This document shows, piece after piece, positions 7,257 to 16,053 of a stretch of DNA of 36,127 nucleotides (position 1 is the first letter of the stretch; each line of letters begins with the position of its first letter). The position numbers and the translations under genes are program-made. The notes under the pieces are model-generated. The model did not search any database. It was not told the DNA's origin and worked only from the letters and a program-made list of their open reading frames with translations. The stretch covers positions 1-36,127 of the forward strand of contig NZ_JAPMOU010000051.1 in the NCBI RefSeq assembly GCF_028858535.1. Reading direction: 5' to 3'. Source of the DNA: Spartinivicinus poritis. Lineage in GTDB: Bacteria; Pseudomonadota; Gammaproteobacteria; Pseudomonadales; Zooshikellaceae.

Positions 7257-7974
7257 GTTAAATTCCCCACTCACCCCTACTCAATATCATGGCCAGGTCA
7301 TGAATACCGATGACCCGAAAAAATGCCAGCGGGTACAGGTACAAATTTTAGGACTAACCGAAGGGGTGCCAACAGACAAATTACCCTGGGCTGAATATTT
7401 ATTACCCATTGGTGCGCGTTATAACGCTGGCAGTTTTACCCCTGTACAGGTAGGTGACTGGGTATGGGTGGATTTTCCGTATATCAGTCATGGCCAACCC
7501 GATACACGACGCCCGCGGATTATTGGCAGCGCCCACTTTTGCCCTGCAGGTCAACCCAATACCCCCCATGAGTCGTGGACCGGTCCCGAGTCCTTTAATC
7601 ATCAACGCACCGATGAAGAAACACAACCAGCCCCCGTTCAATACCATCAGTCATCAGTGACCACACACAATGGAATTACTGTCGAGTATGAGCCGCCAGG
7701 CTGTTACCGTGTCACACATCGTGCAACCGGCACGGCGTTTGAGTTAAACGAACAAGGTGCAGTATTACACAGTGAACAAAAAACCTTATTTTCCAGCAAA
7801 ACGAAAACCAAACTGATTGCCGGTAATCAATTAACCATAAATGTCCTGGCCGGTGATGCTACCTTGAATGTGCAAAGTGGGAATTTATCCATAAAAGCAG
7901 CTAAAAACATTATTTTTGAGACAGGCCAACATTTTATTGTGAAGGCGAAAAAGTTTATTGAGGAGTTAGGTTAA
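7240..7974 (+). CDS. Tail spike protein, gp5/gpV/VgrG-like
   Basis: A 244-residue protein. The N-terminal 110 residues form an OB-fold-like domain (YHGQVMNTDDPKKCQRVQVQ, then LPWAEYLLPIG and VQVGDWVWVDFP), the signature of gpV/gp5 spikes. The C-terminal 90 residues are a repetitive beta-helix (LTINVLAGDATLNVQSG, LSIKAAKNIIFETG) that forms the triangular needle. There is no lysozyme domain. The TAATG overlap with the PAAR gene fits a spike capped by its PAAR tip. It acts as the membrane-puncturing device at the end of the tail tube. Confidence 0.85.
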   Translation: MNNTTELNSPLTPTQYHGQVMNTDDPKKCQRVQVQILGLTEGVPTDKLPWAEYLLPIGARYNAGSFTPVQVGDWVWVDFPYISHGQPDTRRPRIIGSAHFCPAGQPNTPHESWTGPESFNHQRTDEETQPAPVQYHQSSVTTHNGITVEYEPPGCYRVTHRATGTAFELNEQGAVLHSEQKTLFSSKTKTKLIAGNQLTINVLAGDATLNVQSGNLSIKAAKNIIFETGQHFIVKAKKFIEELG

Positions 7975-8267
7975 TGCCAGCTATTGCAATATTAGGCTCT
8001 ATCTGTACCGGTCATGGTTGCTGGCCACCTCGTGCAAACAGTGAAGGCGAACCCCTGCATACCATCAATGGAAAACCGGTGCATTGTAAGGGGCATGGCT
8101 GGCTACCCCACACTTGTCCTGCAATACCTGAAACCCATGCAGGTGTTACTACCAGTGGAAATCCCAACCATATTATTAATGGTAAACCAGTGGCTCGGGT
8201 AGGTGATAGTGTCAGCTGTGGGTCAACGATAGCGACAGGAGAGTCGCTTCACCAAGTCAAAGAATAA
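7974..8267 (+). CDS. PAAR-motif spike-tip protein
   Basis: A 97-residue PAAR protein. It begins MPAIAILGSICTGHG and has the repeated 'INGKPV' turns (two copies, residues 24-30 and 62-68), plus histidines and cysteines that bind the metal at the apex. PAAR proteins sharpen the tip of T4-like, T6SS and eCIS spikes. It is a bare PAAR domain without a fused toxin. It is the last gene of the 671-8267 operon, and the accessory island starts 244 bp later. Confidence 0.9.
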   Translation: MPAIAILGSICTGHGCWPPRANSEGEPLHTINGKPVHCKGHGWLPHTCPAIPETHAGVTTSGNPNHIINGKPVARVGDSVSCGSTIATGESLHQVKE

Positions 8268-8432
8268 TCAATTGTAAGAAGCCCATAAATTAGACAATAA
8301 CTGTACTCTATTAAACAGATTAATACTGATACAAAAAATAATTACTACAAGTGTAAATATTCATGCCTGTTGTGCCGTATATAGGATACAATTGGTATTC
8401 TTTTTTGTGTTGTTGCCAGTAAGGAATACAGT

Positions 8433-8510
8433 ATGCGATTTATCCATTGGCATATAAAAATGGAATCAATTCATTTTGCTTTCCCCCAATTAAACTCCCC
8501 TCATTTTTAA
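8433..8510 (+). CDS. Possible 25-residue leader peptide
   Basis: ATG 8433 is preceded by AAGGAA (8420-8425) at good spacing and opens 25 codons ending with TAA at 8508-8510, one base before ATG 8512. The downstream gene has no ribosome binding site of its own, so translation may be coupled through this short frame. It could also be a chance ORF. No family similarity. Confidence 0.3.
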   Translation: MRFIHWHIKMESIHFAFPQLNSPHF

Positions 8511-8511
8511 T

Positions 8512-9126
8512 ATGAATACTTATAAGCACGCCTTAATATCGGTTAAACACTGGGGAGGATATATTGATGACTACTATCCAATCCATGATTTTATCGATAG
8601 CACAAAGGCTCTATGCAGTGATAGTCGACACCGTATACTCCATACTTTATGGGGAATAAGGGAAATTGTTGTACCTGTATTTGGCAATACCATTACCAAT
8701 AGTGATGGCAAGACAGTTGATGTCAAAGACTTATGTGAAAAAGACCATTTATTAATCGATTATCACTACCGATTTATTCCTACTCTATCAGACTTTGTTG
8801 ATTTAATTGATACATCAGCCATCCCCAACTGGAAAACAACCATTAATACAATGCATGGCTTGTATGCTGAAAACCCAGCCGTGAGCAAAATTTTAATGTC
8901 TCCCTTAGCCAATACAGGCAAGCTTGCATCGTTGTTGTTCACACATAATAGCTGGTTTATCAATGAGATTTTACCGCTAGTGATGGGAACGCAGCCACTA
9001 CTCACTGAATTTGCTATCTCGCCAAATGATATTTTTAATAACATGGATTTTGAGTTATGGCTGAATAATGGCTCTGCTCCACCGCCCAGTGCTGTCAAAC
9101 TTCAAAAAACTAAAGTCGCTGTATAA
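8512..9126 (+). CDS. DUF6915-domain protein
   Basis: A 204-residue protein. Residues 1-100 match my memory of the DUF6915 pattern: a start like MNTYKHALISVKHWGG, then DYYPIHDFIDSTKAL, RHRILHTLWGI, FGNTITNSDGK and RFIPTLSDF. Function of the family is unknown; members occur in phages and mobile elements. The C-terminal 100 residues are an extension ending in a Pro/Lys-rich tail. It is the first gene after the PAAR gene, in an AT-richer accessory island, and could be a moron. It has no signal peptide. Confidence 0.65.
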   Translation: MNTYKHALISVKHWGGYIDDYYPIHDFIDSTKALCSDSRHRILHTLWGIREIVVPVFGNTITNSDGKTVDVKDLCEKDHLLIDYHYRFIPTLSDFVDLIDTSAIPNWKTTINTMHGLYAENPAVSKILMSPLANTGKLASLLFTHNSWFINEILPLVMGTQPLLTEFAISPNDIFNNMDFELWLNNGSAPPPSAVKLQKTKVAV

Positions 9127-9170
9127 TCCCGTTAAATTTACGCTTTTGAATTTCAAATGGTGACTCATTT

Positions 9171-9947
9171 ATGAGCCAAAAAAGTTATGTCATTCGTAAA
9201 ATTGCCTATCACTTTAGTGATGAGTGTTCCTATGTTCATTGTATGGGTGGTATTGAGGCTGTTATAGGTAGCAAAGAAGAAGCTATTCAGAAGTTTAAAG
9301 AACTAGAATGCGAAGAGTTTAGAGGGATGCCTATCTATGATATGCCAGAAGTCAGCCACATGGGTGATGGTGACGAAGAACTTTGGCAAGAATTACATGA
9401 TTATTTTGTCGAGCAATTTAAACAACCCCTTTTTGAAACCAAAGAAAATGGGGAGTTGGATTTTAGCCATCACTACATAGAAGTTCCTTGCTCAGCAACC
9501 GATGAGCAAGCATGGGCTATTAAGGAAATGACTGGTATTACTTTCCACGAAATTGGCGAATTTGATCAACCAGTACCTGAGTTTTATGGTATTTGGTTAC
9601 TACACAGCGATAGTTTTCTAACTTACAGCGACCAACCATATTTTTTTGATAGTAAAGACGAAGCGATAGGCTTTATCAAAGATCATTACGATATCATTGA
9701 GACACCTCAAATAATATCAGGTTCATTATCATCAATCAGTAATCAACCTACACTTCTGCAATCCCTAATTAATCGAAGTCAACTACTAAAATACAATGAT
9801 AAAAAACAACAGTTAGAAATTGAGCGATTCAATGAGTATGAAATTATCACTTTAAATGAAATATTAAAAAAGCCTTTCTTTGAGTTACGTCCAATTTCAT
9901 TAGAAGAAGCCCAACAGTTTGACCATGATGAATATGCAATCATGTAA
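9171..9947 (+). CDS. Acidic protein, paralogue A of a tandem pair
   Basis: A 258-residue, strongly acidic, cytoplasmic protein. It shares its whole length with the next gene (259 aa): the starts are KSYVIRKIAYHFSDECSY and KSYVIRKLAFHYNDECSY, both then have GGIEA, 'GDGDEE-W', a 'EMTGI-FHE-EFD-P-P-FY-IWL' block and an 'LSNQP-LL-LI' block. The C-termini also end alike (EEAQQFDHDEYAIM against EDAKKIDHSMYEEM). No known domain recognised. Size, acidity and tandem duplication resemble immunity proteins or anti-defence proteins. That is inference. It lies in the island between PAAR and capsid and may be expressed separately from the virion genes. Confidence 0.65.
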   Translation: MSQKSYVIRKIAYHFSDECSYVHCMGGIEAVIGSKEEAIQKFKELECEEFRGMPIYDMPEVSHMGDGDEELWQELHDYFVEQFKQPLFETKENGELDFSHHYIEVPCSATDEQAWAIKEMTGITFHEIGEFDQPVPEFYGIWLLHSDSFLTYSDQPYFFDSKDEAIGFIKDHYDIIETPQIISGSLSSISNQPTLLQSLINRSQLLKYNDKKQQLEIERFNEYEIITLNEILKKPFFELRPISLEEAQQFDHDEYAIM

Positions 9948-10011
9948 TTCATCGATTAAACATTACATCATTTGTAAATCTGTGATTTAACCATTTAATG
10001 GGGGATACAAT

Positions 10012-10791
10012 ATGACGAATAAAAGCTATGTAATACGAAAACTTGCCTTTCACTACAATGACGAATGTTCCTATGCTCATTGTGCAGGGGGAATAGAAGC
10101 TTATTTTCAAGATAAAGAAGAAGCCACCCAACGTTACAAAGCATTAGAGTGCAAAGCATTTAGAAATGAAGATTTATTTGATTTAGAGCAACTGCACCCA
10201 TGTGGTGATGGTGACGAAGAAACTTGGCTGGCATTAAATAACTATTTTGTTGAGTCTTTTGGTGAACCCTTCCTGGAGCCTGATGATGAAGGCAATTATG
10301 ACTTTTATCATGATGTAGAAATCTATATACCAGATCATGCAACTGATGATCAAATATGGACTATCAGAGAGATGACAGGTATTCGTTTTCATGAGCTAGC
10401 AGAATTCGATCGCCCTGAACCAGTATTTTATACCATATGGTTACCAACACAAAATGAATACTACGGTTACGATGAAGAAGCACCTCGTTTCTTCAATAGC
10501 TATGACTATGCACTTCGTGTTGTTAAGAACAGTAGTTACCTGTTTAATGAAGATATTGTATTGAAAGGGGAATTAGAAGATCTCAGTAACCAACCGATAC
10601 TGCTTGAAGCACTTATAAGTAAACACTCTGGTTTATCGAGAACAAAACGATCTAAAAATTTAAAGATAAAAAAGGATGGAGAAACGCTCGTTGTTGTGAA
10701 TGACTTGCTAAAACAACCTTTATTTGAAATCAAAGAATATTCGATAGAAGATGCCAAAAAAATTGACCATAGTATGTATGAAGAAATGTAA
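10012..10791 (+). CDS. Acidic protein, paralogue B of a tandem pair
   Basis: A 259-residue paralogue of the previous gene. The first and last thirds are the most similar, while the 'YYGYDEEAPRF' region differs. GGGGG upstream of ATG 10012 is a usable ribosome binding site, and 64 bp separate the two genes. Both are followed by the terminator at 10816-10843, so the island is a closed transcription unit. Function unknown; see paralogue A. Confidence 0.65.
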   Translation: MTNKSYVIRKLAFHYNDECSYAHCAGGIEAYFQDKEEATQRYKALECKAFRNEDLFDLEQLHPCGDGDEETWLALNNYFVESFGEPFLEPDDEGNYDFYHDVEIYIPDHATDDQIWTIREMTGIRFHELAEFDRPEPVFYTIWLPTQNEYYGYDEEAPRFFNSYDYALRVVKNSSYLFNEDIVLKGELEDLSNQPILLEALISKHSGLSRTKRSKNLKIKKDGETLVVVNDLLKQPLFEIKEYSIEDAKKIDHSMYEEM

Positions 10792-10815
10792 CTAGTTTTT
10801 CTAGGTAATAAATAC

Positions 10816-10843
10816 AAACAAGCCTCGGTGACGGGGCTTGTTT
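10816..10843 (+). terminator. Terminator closing the accessory island
   Basis: AAACAAGCC (816-824) pairs with GGCTTGTTT (835-843) across a 10-nt loop, with A-rich and T-rich flanks, so it may act in both directions. It separates the tandem acidic pair from the capsid gene, which then needs its own promoter in 10844-11037. Confidence 0.65.
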
Positions 10844-11037
10844 ATATCATTTATTATATAACTGAGCCAACTCACTATAGCGTTGTTCCTTAATCATTGC
10901 CAATAGCAAATTTCTCAAATTCTGTAAGCAATTTACGATATTTAAATAATTGCAATATTTTTCAGTCAGCGGTTGGTTTTAATCTTCTATGTTAGGGTGG
11001 TGCTCTATCAGTCTGATACCCGGAGTATTCACCTGCT

Positions 11038-12597
11038 ATGGTCGCAACGATCACCCAATATCACAATCGAATTAATACCATTAATGAAAAAGCCGCCCTA
11101 TTCCGCCAGGCGGTCATCAATCCTCAAGTTGAATCTGCTAACACCAACCGATTTATTACTGACAATGCCGAACGCAACAGCCAGTTAAAAGCCGTTGTCA
11201 AAGACACCATTTTTGATGCCGCAGGCGAGCAAGGTCCTTTGTTATTAGGCGTGACTGCTAATGCCGTACGTGCTTATTATGATCAGCGCGGCTGTTTACC
11301 ATCCGCCGAAATGATGGCCAGTGCTTATCACACCATCGAAAATATGCTGGTCAATACCGCTAACCATAAAATTATGGATGCGGCGACATCGACCAGTGAA
11401 GGCATTATAAAGCGTAATCACCAAGTAGCGTTAATTGTCCCTACCATGCTGACCAGTATTACGAATGATATGGTCACCCATATTCCACCTAATTACGATA
11501 AATCCGAAATTTTTGCGATTACCCGACGGGCGGGATCGACCTTTGGCGACCTGAAAAAAGGTGATCTCATTGATTATTCCTTTCATGGTCAGTATTCCTC
11601 CATGAATCAGCGCCAGCCCGTAGCAACTGGGGATGGTACTACCAAAGAATTCACTAAAAGTATTGGTATGCCTGTGCGTAAAGAGCTAGTACGGGTTTAC
11701 CATGATCGTAACCTGGTAGCTGAAGATTTAAATGGTCGTGGGTTGTTATCCGGGCATTTCGTTGATGCTGATGGCCAGGCCGTGACGGTAACAGGTTCTG
11801 TCGACCATGATAATGGTGGGATTACCATTAATTTTTCGGTACCGCCTAAAAACGGGATTGAAATTCATGTGGCGTATGATGTCTCCATCGAGAAAGACCC
11901 GTCATTAATTCCTAAAATTGATCATGAAATGGAGTCCTGGATCGTCTATCCGCACGAGTCCGCAATTGCAGCCAGTGCCACCATTCAAGCAGTATTCAGC
12001 GCCCGTCGTGAATTCAGTATTGACCTGAATGCCTTAAATTTCAGTTCGGCTAAAAACATTCTCGCCGCTGAAAAAGACCGTCGTCGCTTAATCGATATGT
12101 ATTTCTTTGCGATGGGTAATCGTCAATGGAAATACACGGTCCCTAGTGCCCTTAAATTCACTGATCATTATGAAACCCTGCGCCAGACCTTCTATGAAAT
12201 CAGCCAGGATTTAATGTATCGCACCAAAAAAAGTGGTTTGGTGGGGATTATTGCTGGCCCCAAAGCCTCCGCGTTATTGAAATCCATTGGTGCCCCCCAT
12301 GTACGCATGGCCCCCGGCTATCGCCATGTTCCTCAGCCTCACTATGTGGGTAAAGTGTTTGAGTTTGATTTTAAAGAAGACCCGTTTGCCCCTGATTGGC
12401 AAATCTTCTGTTATGCCAAAGGTAGAGACCACGGGGATTCAGGTTATGTCGCGGCAGATGCCATCAGTGCTATTAATTACCAGCACCCGATTGATGAAAA
12501 ATTACGCCATAGCAACACCCTGTATGAATTAGCCTACCGGGATTTACACCCTAAAAATGGCCGAACTTATTACACCATGCTCACCTTAGTGCCTTAA
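11038..12597 (+). CDS. Major capsid protein candidate (HK97-fold)
   Basis: A 519-residue protein. The helical N-terminus is followed by mixed alpha/beta (DVSIEKDPSLIPKIDHEMES), then a stretch that looks like an HK97-type P-domain helix and A-domain: 'VFSARREFSIDLNALNF' and 'EKDRRRLIDMYFFAMGN'. The end has 'GKVFEFDFKEDPF', 'SGYVAADAISAINYQHP' and 'DLHPKNGRTYYTMLTLVP', reminiscent of large myovirus capsid proteins. The alternative is another head or neck protein. Position directly before sheath and tube supports a virion role. The start has a weak GGAG 13 bp upstream. If right, the element makes filled heads and not only tails. Confidence 0.6.
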   Translation: MVATITQYHNRINTINEKAALFRQAVINPQVESANTNRFITDNAERNSQLKAVVKDTIFDAAGEQGPLLLGVTANAVRAYYDQRGCLPSAEMMASAYHTIENMLVNTANHKIMDAATSTSEGIIKRNHQVALIVPTMLTSITNDMVTHIPPNYDKSEIFAITRRAGSTFGDLKKGDLIDYSFHGQYSSMNQRQPVATGDGTTKEFTKSIGMPVRKELVRVYHDRNLVAEDLNGRGLLSGHFVDADGQAVTVTGSVDHDNGGITINFSVPPKNGIEIHVAYDVSIEKDPSLIPKIDHEMESWIVYPHESAIAASATIQAVFSARREFSIDLNALNFSSAKNILAAEKDRRRLIDMYFFAMGNRQWKYTVPSALKFTDHYETLRQTFYEISQDLMYRTKKSGLVGIIAGPKASALLKSIGAPHVRMAPGYRHVPQPHYVGKVFEFDFKEDPFAPDWQIFCYAKGRDHGDSGYVAADAISAINYQHPIDEKLRHSNTLYELAYRDLHPKNGRTYYTMLTLVP

Positions 12598-12681
12598 GCG
12601 GCACTGAGCTAATCAATTATTTTTTATTTCAATTTTTATTTTTTCGATTGTTTTTTTAATTATTTTTTTGGAGTGTAGACT

Positions 12682-12939
12682 ATGGCAACTCGCCGCAAAA
12701 ATACGTCAACTGAAACTACCACGGAAGACAAACCCGAACCAGCCGAACGTTTTTTTGAAGTGGTTTTTAAAAATGCCAGCATATCACCGCTGGAATGCAC
12801 CTTAAGTAAAAAACGGATCTGGATTGCTGGGCACGCCAATACCGCCCCGGATATTTTTTCTGAATCGGAGGTGATCCATTTGCGTGAGATTTTAAAAGGT
12901 TTTCCTGCGATTACGATGCGTATTGACGAGGTGGCATGA
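12682..12939 (+). CDS. Small protein upstream of the sheath
   Basis: An 85-residue protein with a Thr/Lys/Glu-rich N-terminus (NTSTETTTEDKPEP) and a compact beta/alpha C-terminal domain. GGAG 12 bp before ATG 12682 is a good ribosome binding site. It overlaps the sheath gene by 4 bp, so it is translationally coupled to it. A head-tail or sheath-associated role is possible. No family recognised. The preceding 84 bp are extremely T-rich. Confidence 0.6.
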   Translation: MATRRKNTSTETTTEDKPEPAERFFEVVFKNASISPLECTLSKKRIWIAGHANTAPDIFSESEVIHLREILKGFPAITMRIDEVA

Positions 12940-14756
12940 TTAGTCAAACCATAACTGAGAGTGCGGGGATTACCGTACTCAAACCCATTGATAACAATAT
13001 TTCACTCACGGGTAGCAGCCAGACCATTGGCGCGACCGTGATTGAGGCTTCACAAGGCCCGGTCGGTAGGCCAGTCACGGTTACGGCGGATAACTGGCAA
13101 TCCATTTTTGGCAAGCCTTTACCCATGTCCGCCGGCACCAAAGCCGAGGGTTTACGGCATCTGAAGGATGCGTTAACCGAGTGTGCTGCTTGTCAGGTCG
13201 TTCGTGTGGTTGGCACGGGTGCTCAATTTCCAAGCCTGGCGTTTCCGGTAAAACCCGAAGCCCCCGCCGCTAAAGATTATAAAGTCACTGTACAGTCCAC
13301 ACCCATTGTCGAAGACGACACCACTAAAATACTGCTGTCGTCGTCTGCTTTGGATTTTACTGTGAGTACCGCTGAAGCAGATGGCTGGACCGTAGACATT
13401 AACAGTCAGCTGTATAACCTGCACCATTTTCAGCATGGCGCTACCCCGGTATTGTGGATTGCTAAAGACGACAGTATCAATCTGGAAGCTATTGCCAGTG
13501 GTACCAAGTTGGTGATTCATGGCAAGACCCAGCAAGCGCCACCTGAAGTATTAACCGCGAGCCATCCTTATGGCACTGAGATGGCGGTTGCTCAGGATTA
13601 TTGGTTAGTGGTCTGGCCGGTAGATGGCCACCCCAGTAATCACCGGCGGGTTGAAATTACCACCCTGGATGATGTTGACCAGCGTTTTACCCTGGCCTTT
13701 TACGAAGACCACTATGGTCAGTCCCGGTTAGTAGAGTCTTACCAAGTCGGCATTGATACTGACGATATTGATGATCAGGGCTTAAGTGCTTATGCGCCAA
13801 CTGTCTTAGAAGAACGTTCTTCCCGGTTTCGATGTCAGGTGGCGTACAACTCCCGCTGGGCTGATGTAATGCCATTGAGTGGTGCTTTTACGGGTGGCAG
13901 TAATGGTGAATCACCCACCACTGAGCAATGGATCGAGGCATGGTCACGCCTTAAATCCGATGATATTAGCTTTGATTTATTGTTTGCGGCCGGGCAATAC
14001 GACACTACGGTATTAGCCCATGCGATTTCCATTGCAGAAGGCCGATTAACCCAGTTTAAGTTAGATGTTCCCCCTTACTTAACGGAAAGTGCCGCGCTTA
14101 AATGGCTGGAAGACGCCAATTTGGTGAGTTACCAGGCTCAGGCGATTCATTATCCTTACAAAGCGAATGACGAATGGTATGGCGGTAAAAGTTTATGGGG
14201 TGCCTCTGGGGCACTGGTTGCAGCCAAGGCTCGCTGTTATGCGACACCAACTGGCCATGGGGCTGTTTCGGGTGCTCATTATACGGCAGCGGGTGAAAGC
14301 CGCGGCCTCATTAATCGGCGCGGGATTGAACCCTTACACCACATGGGTTTTGTATTACCGGATGAACGGGTTGAGGCCCGGATTAATCCAGTCGATAAAG
14401 GAAAATTTATTAATGATTGTTTAAATCTCTGGCCCAAAAATAATTATTTACGCTTTGAACATGTGGTAGCGGTTTTAAATGCTATTTCCCACGAATTTAT
14501 TCAAGCGGCGAGTGTCGCCAAGTTCGAGCCCGATGGTTTAACCCTCTCATTACTAACCACCTTAGCCAATGACATTTGTCAGCGCCGTGTGGATGCGGGC
14601 GCATTTGTGAATCCCCGAAACCCCGAGCGTGATGGGGAAAATCCGTTTCGTATTGATATTAAACAACTGGAAATTGACCTCTGGCAAGTCGAGGTGAGTT
14701 TTGCACCCACCGGTGTGGCTCGTCGCATTGCCCTGCAACCGAAATTAATGCGCTAA
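12936..14756 (+). CDS. Contractile tail sheath protein
   Basis: A 606-residue protein. The N-terminus (GITVLKPIDNNISLTGSSQ, TIGATVIEASQGPVGRPVTV) has the sheath pattern of an initial strand followed by a GxP-type 'RPVTVT' motif. The C-terminal quarter has 'RGIEPLHHMGFVLP', then 'FVNPRNPERDGENPFRIDI' and ends with 'APTGVARRIALQPKLM', the donor-strand region conserved among sheaths. The sheath surrounds the tube and contracts on host binding. Longer than the P2 sheath (about 400 aa), close to the T4 sheath in size. The tube gene follows two genes later. Confidence 0.85.
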   Translation: MISQTITESAGITVLKPIDNNISLTGSSQTIGATVIEASQGPVGRPVTVTADNWQSIFGKPLPMSAGTKAEGLRHLKDALTECAACQVVRVVGTGAQFPSLAFPVKPEAPAAKDYKVTVQSTPIVEDDTTKILLSSSALDFTVSTAEADGWTVDINSQLYNLHHFQHGATPVLWIAKDDSINLEAIASGTKLVIHGKTQQAPPEVLTASHPYGTEMAVAQDYWLVVWPVDGHPSNHRRVEITTLDDVDQRFTLAFYEDHYGQSRLVESYQVGIDTDDIDDQGLSAYAPTVLEERSSRFRCQVAYNSRWADVMPLSGAFTGGSNGESPTTEQWIEAWSRLKSDDISFDLLFAAGQYDTTVLAHAISIAEGRLTQFKLDVPPYLTESAALKWLEDANLVSYQAQAIHYPYKANDEWYGGKSLWGASGALVAAKARCYATPTGHGAVSGAHYTAAGESRGLINRRGIEPLHHMGFVLPDERVEARINPVDKGKFINDCLNLWPKNNYLRFEHVVAVLNAISHEFIQAASVAKFEPDGLTLSLLTTLANDICQRRVDAGAFVNPRNPERDGENPFRIDIKQLEIDLWQVEVSFAPTGVARRIALQPKLMR

Positions 14757-14775
14757 TTTTTTGAGGAATGTATTT

Positions 14776-15417
14776 ATGTTTGATACCGGCTCCCCTGGTG
14801 ATTTACAAACAACAGATATCGACTATTGGTGTCTGGATAATAGCAACCCATTAATTATGGATAGCATTATTGATCAATTTGGGGATCAACAATTACGAGC
14901 AAGTGCCATGGCCAGTGCGTTAGCCTGGGTAGAAAATGATGAAGTCACCCCAGATGCACTGACCGAAATTGTCTCAGGAATGGCAGACGTTGCTATTGAG
15001 GACGATATTACTCAACCGGAAGAAGATTATTATGAAGATTTAACCCGTGAAACCGCTATTGCATTGACGGCATTAGGCGCTGAAAACCGGGATGTTAAAA
15101 CTTTGTTTGAACGCCAGGATGAAGCCAGTGCATTAACCGTTGCCCAGCAAATAGAAGATAAATTGAGCACCGAGCCAAAAGATGACGGTACCTTAGTCGC
15201 TGAATACGCCATTATCCGTCCAGAGCCGGTGATGGATAAAGCCGAGCGACGTGTCATTGATGGCAAGATTGTCCTGAAAAAAATCCCTGTGCGTAAACGT
15301 CGAATGACGGCTGCACAAAAAACCGCCCTCAAGAAAGCACGACGCAAGGCGCACAGTGCCGCCGCCAAGCGGGCACGAGCCAAAGCCATGAAGTTGCGGT
15401 CACAGCGAGGCTTGTAA
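14776..15417 (+). CDS. Unknown protein with a highly basic C-terminal tail
   Basis: A 213-residue protein. I chose ATG 14776 because GAGG lies 9 bp upstream; a TTG five codons earlier is less likely. Residues 1-125 are strongly acidic. Residues 170-213 are packed with Lys/Arg/Ala (RKRRMTAAQKTALKKARRKA), nucleic-acid-binding in character. This acidic-then-basic layout is seen in some phage structural or DNA-packaging-associated proteins. Position between sheath and tube genes suggests a virion or assembly role. No named family recognised. Confidence 0.6.
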   Translation: MFDTGSPGDLQTTDIDYWCLDNSNPLIMDSIIDQFGDQQLRASAMASALAWVENDEVTPDALTEIVSGMADVAIEDDITQPEEDYYEDLTRETAIALTALGAENRDVKTLFERQDEASALTVAQQIEDKLSTEPKDDGTLVAEYAIIRPEPVMDKAERRVIDGKIVLKKIPVRKRRMTAAQKTALKKARRKAHSAAAKRARAKAMKLRSQRGL

Positions 15418-15421
15418 TTAA

Positions 15422-16024
15422 ATGGCTGGGCTCTGGCAACAAGAAGGGCTGACGCAAGTGGGGCTGAATGACAATCGGATCAGCCCTTACTTAAAATGTT
15501 GGATTCATCAGAGCACGACTCTCGTAGTAGGCGCCATTGGTGAAGGTACCAGCAAAGACATTAGTACCACCTGGTCCAGCCCTTTTGAAACTGATTCGCT
15601 CGGCGCACAAGAGCCGGTCCAGAAATCCGCTGGGTTAACTCAATCGTTAACTGGGCTAACATCGGTCACCACCTTGAATAGCCAGCAGGTATGGGAAGGT
15701 AATCAACCCCACCAATTTACATTGAGCCTGCAATTGTATGCCTTAGTCGATCCGAAAAATGAAGTGGAAGCGGCTATTAAAGCATTGGAATTAATGGCCA
15801 CGCCTGACGTTAATGACTTAGTGCCACTGGGCCGAAAACCCGAGTCAGTGTGGATCAATATTGGTCGCAATGTGATGTGTGGGCCTTGCGTCATTGAAAG
15901 CCTGCAAGTGCCGCTCGATGGGCCACGGGATAAAAACGGTTATTTATTAGAGGCCTTAGTGCAACTATCAATTAAAACCGAAAAAATGCTAGCCCGCGCC
16001 GATATCCCAGCTACTTACGGTTAA
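15422..16024 (+). CDS. Tail/baseplate structural protein, possibly a tube-initiator type
   Basis: A 200-residue beta-rich protein. Segments 'QFTLSLQLYALVDPKNEVEAAIKALELMA' (split over residues 100-128) and 'CGPCVIESLQVPLDGPRDKNGYLL' are typical of tube-fold or baseplate cap proteins that carry the first tube ring. Located directly before the tube gene. Its stop overlaps the possible ATG 16024 of the next gene. The role is inferred from fold pattern and position. Confidence 0.5.
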   Translation: MAGLWQQEGLTQVGLNDNRISPYLKCWIHQSTTLVVGAIGEGTSKDISTTWSSPFETDSLGAQEPVQKSAGLTQSLTGLTSVTTLNSQQVWEGNQPHQFTLSLQLYALVDPKNEVEAAIKALELMATPDVNDLVPLGRKPESVWINIGRNVMCGPCVIESLQVPLDGPRDKNGYLLEALVQLSIKTEKMLARADIPATYG

Positions 16025-16053
16025 TGGTTTTATTTTCTGGAGTAAAAGTGATT

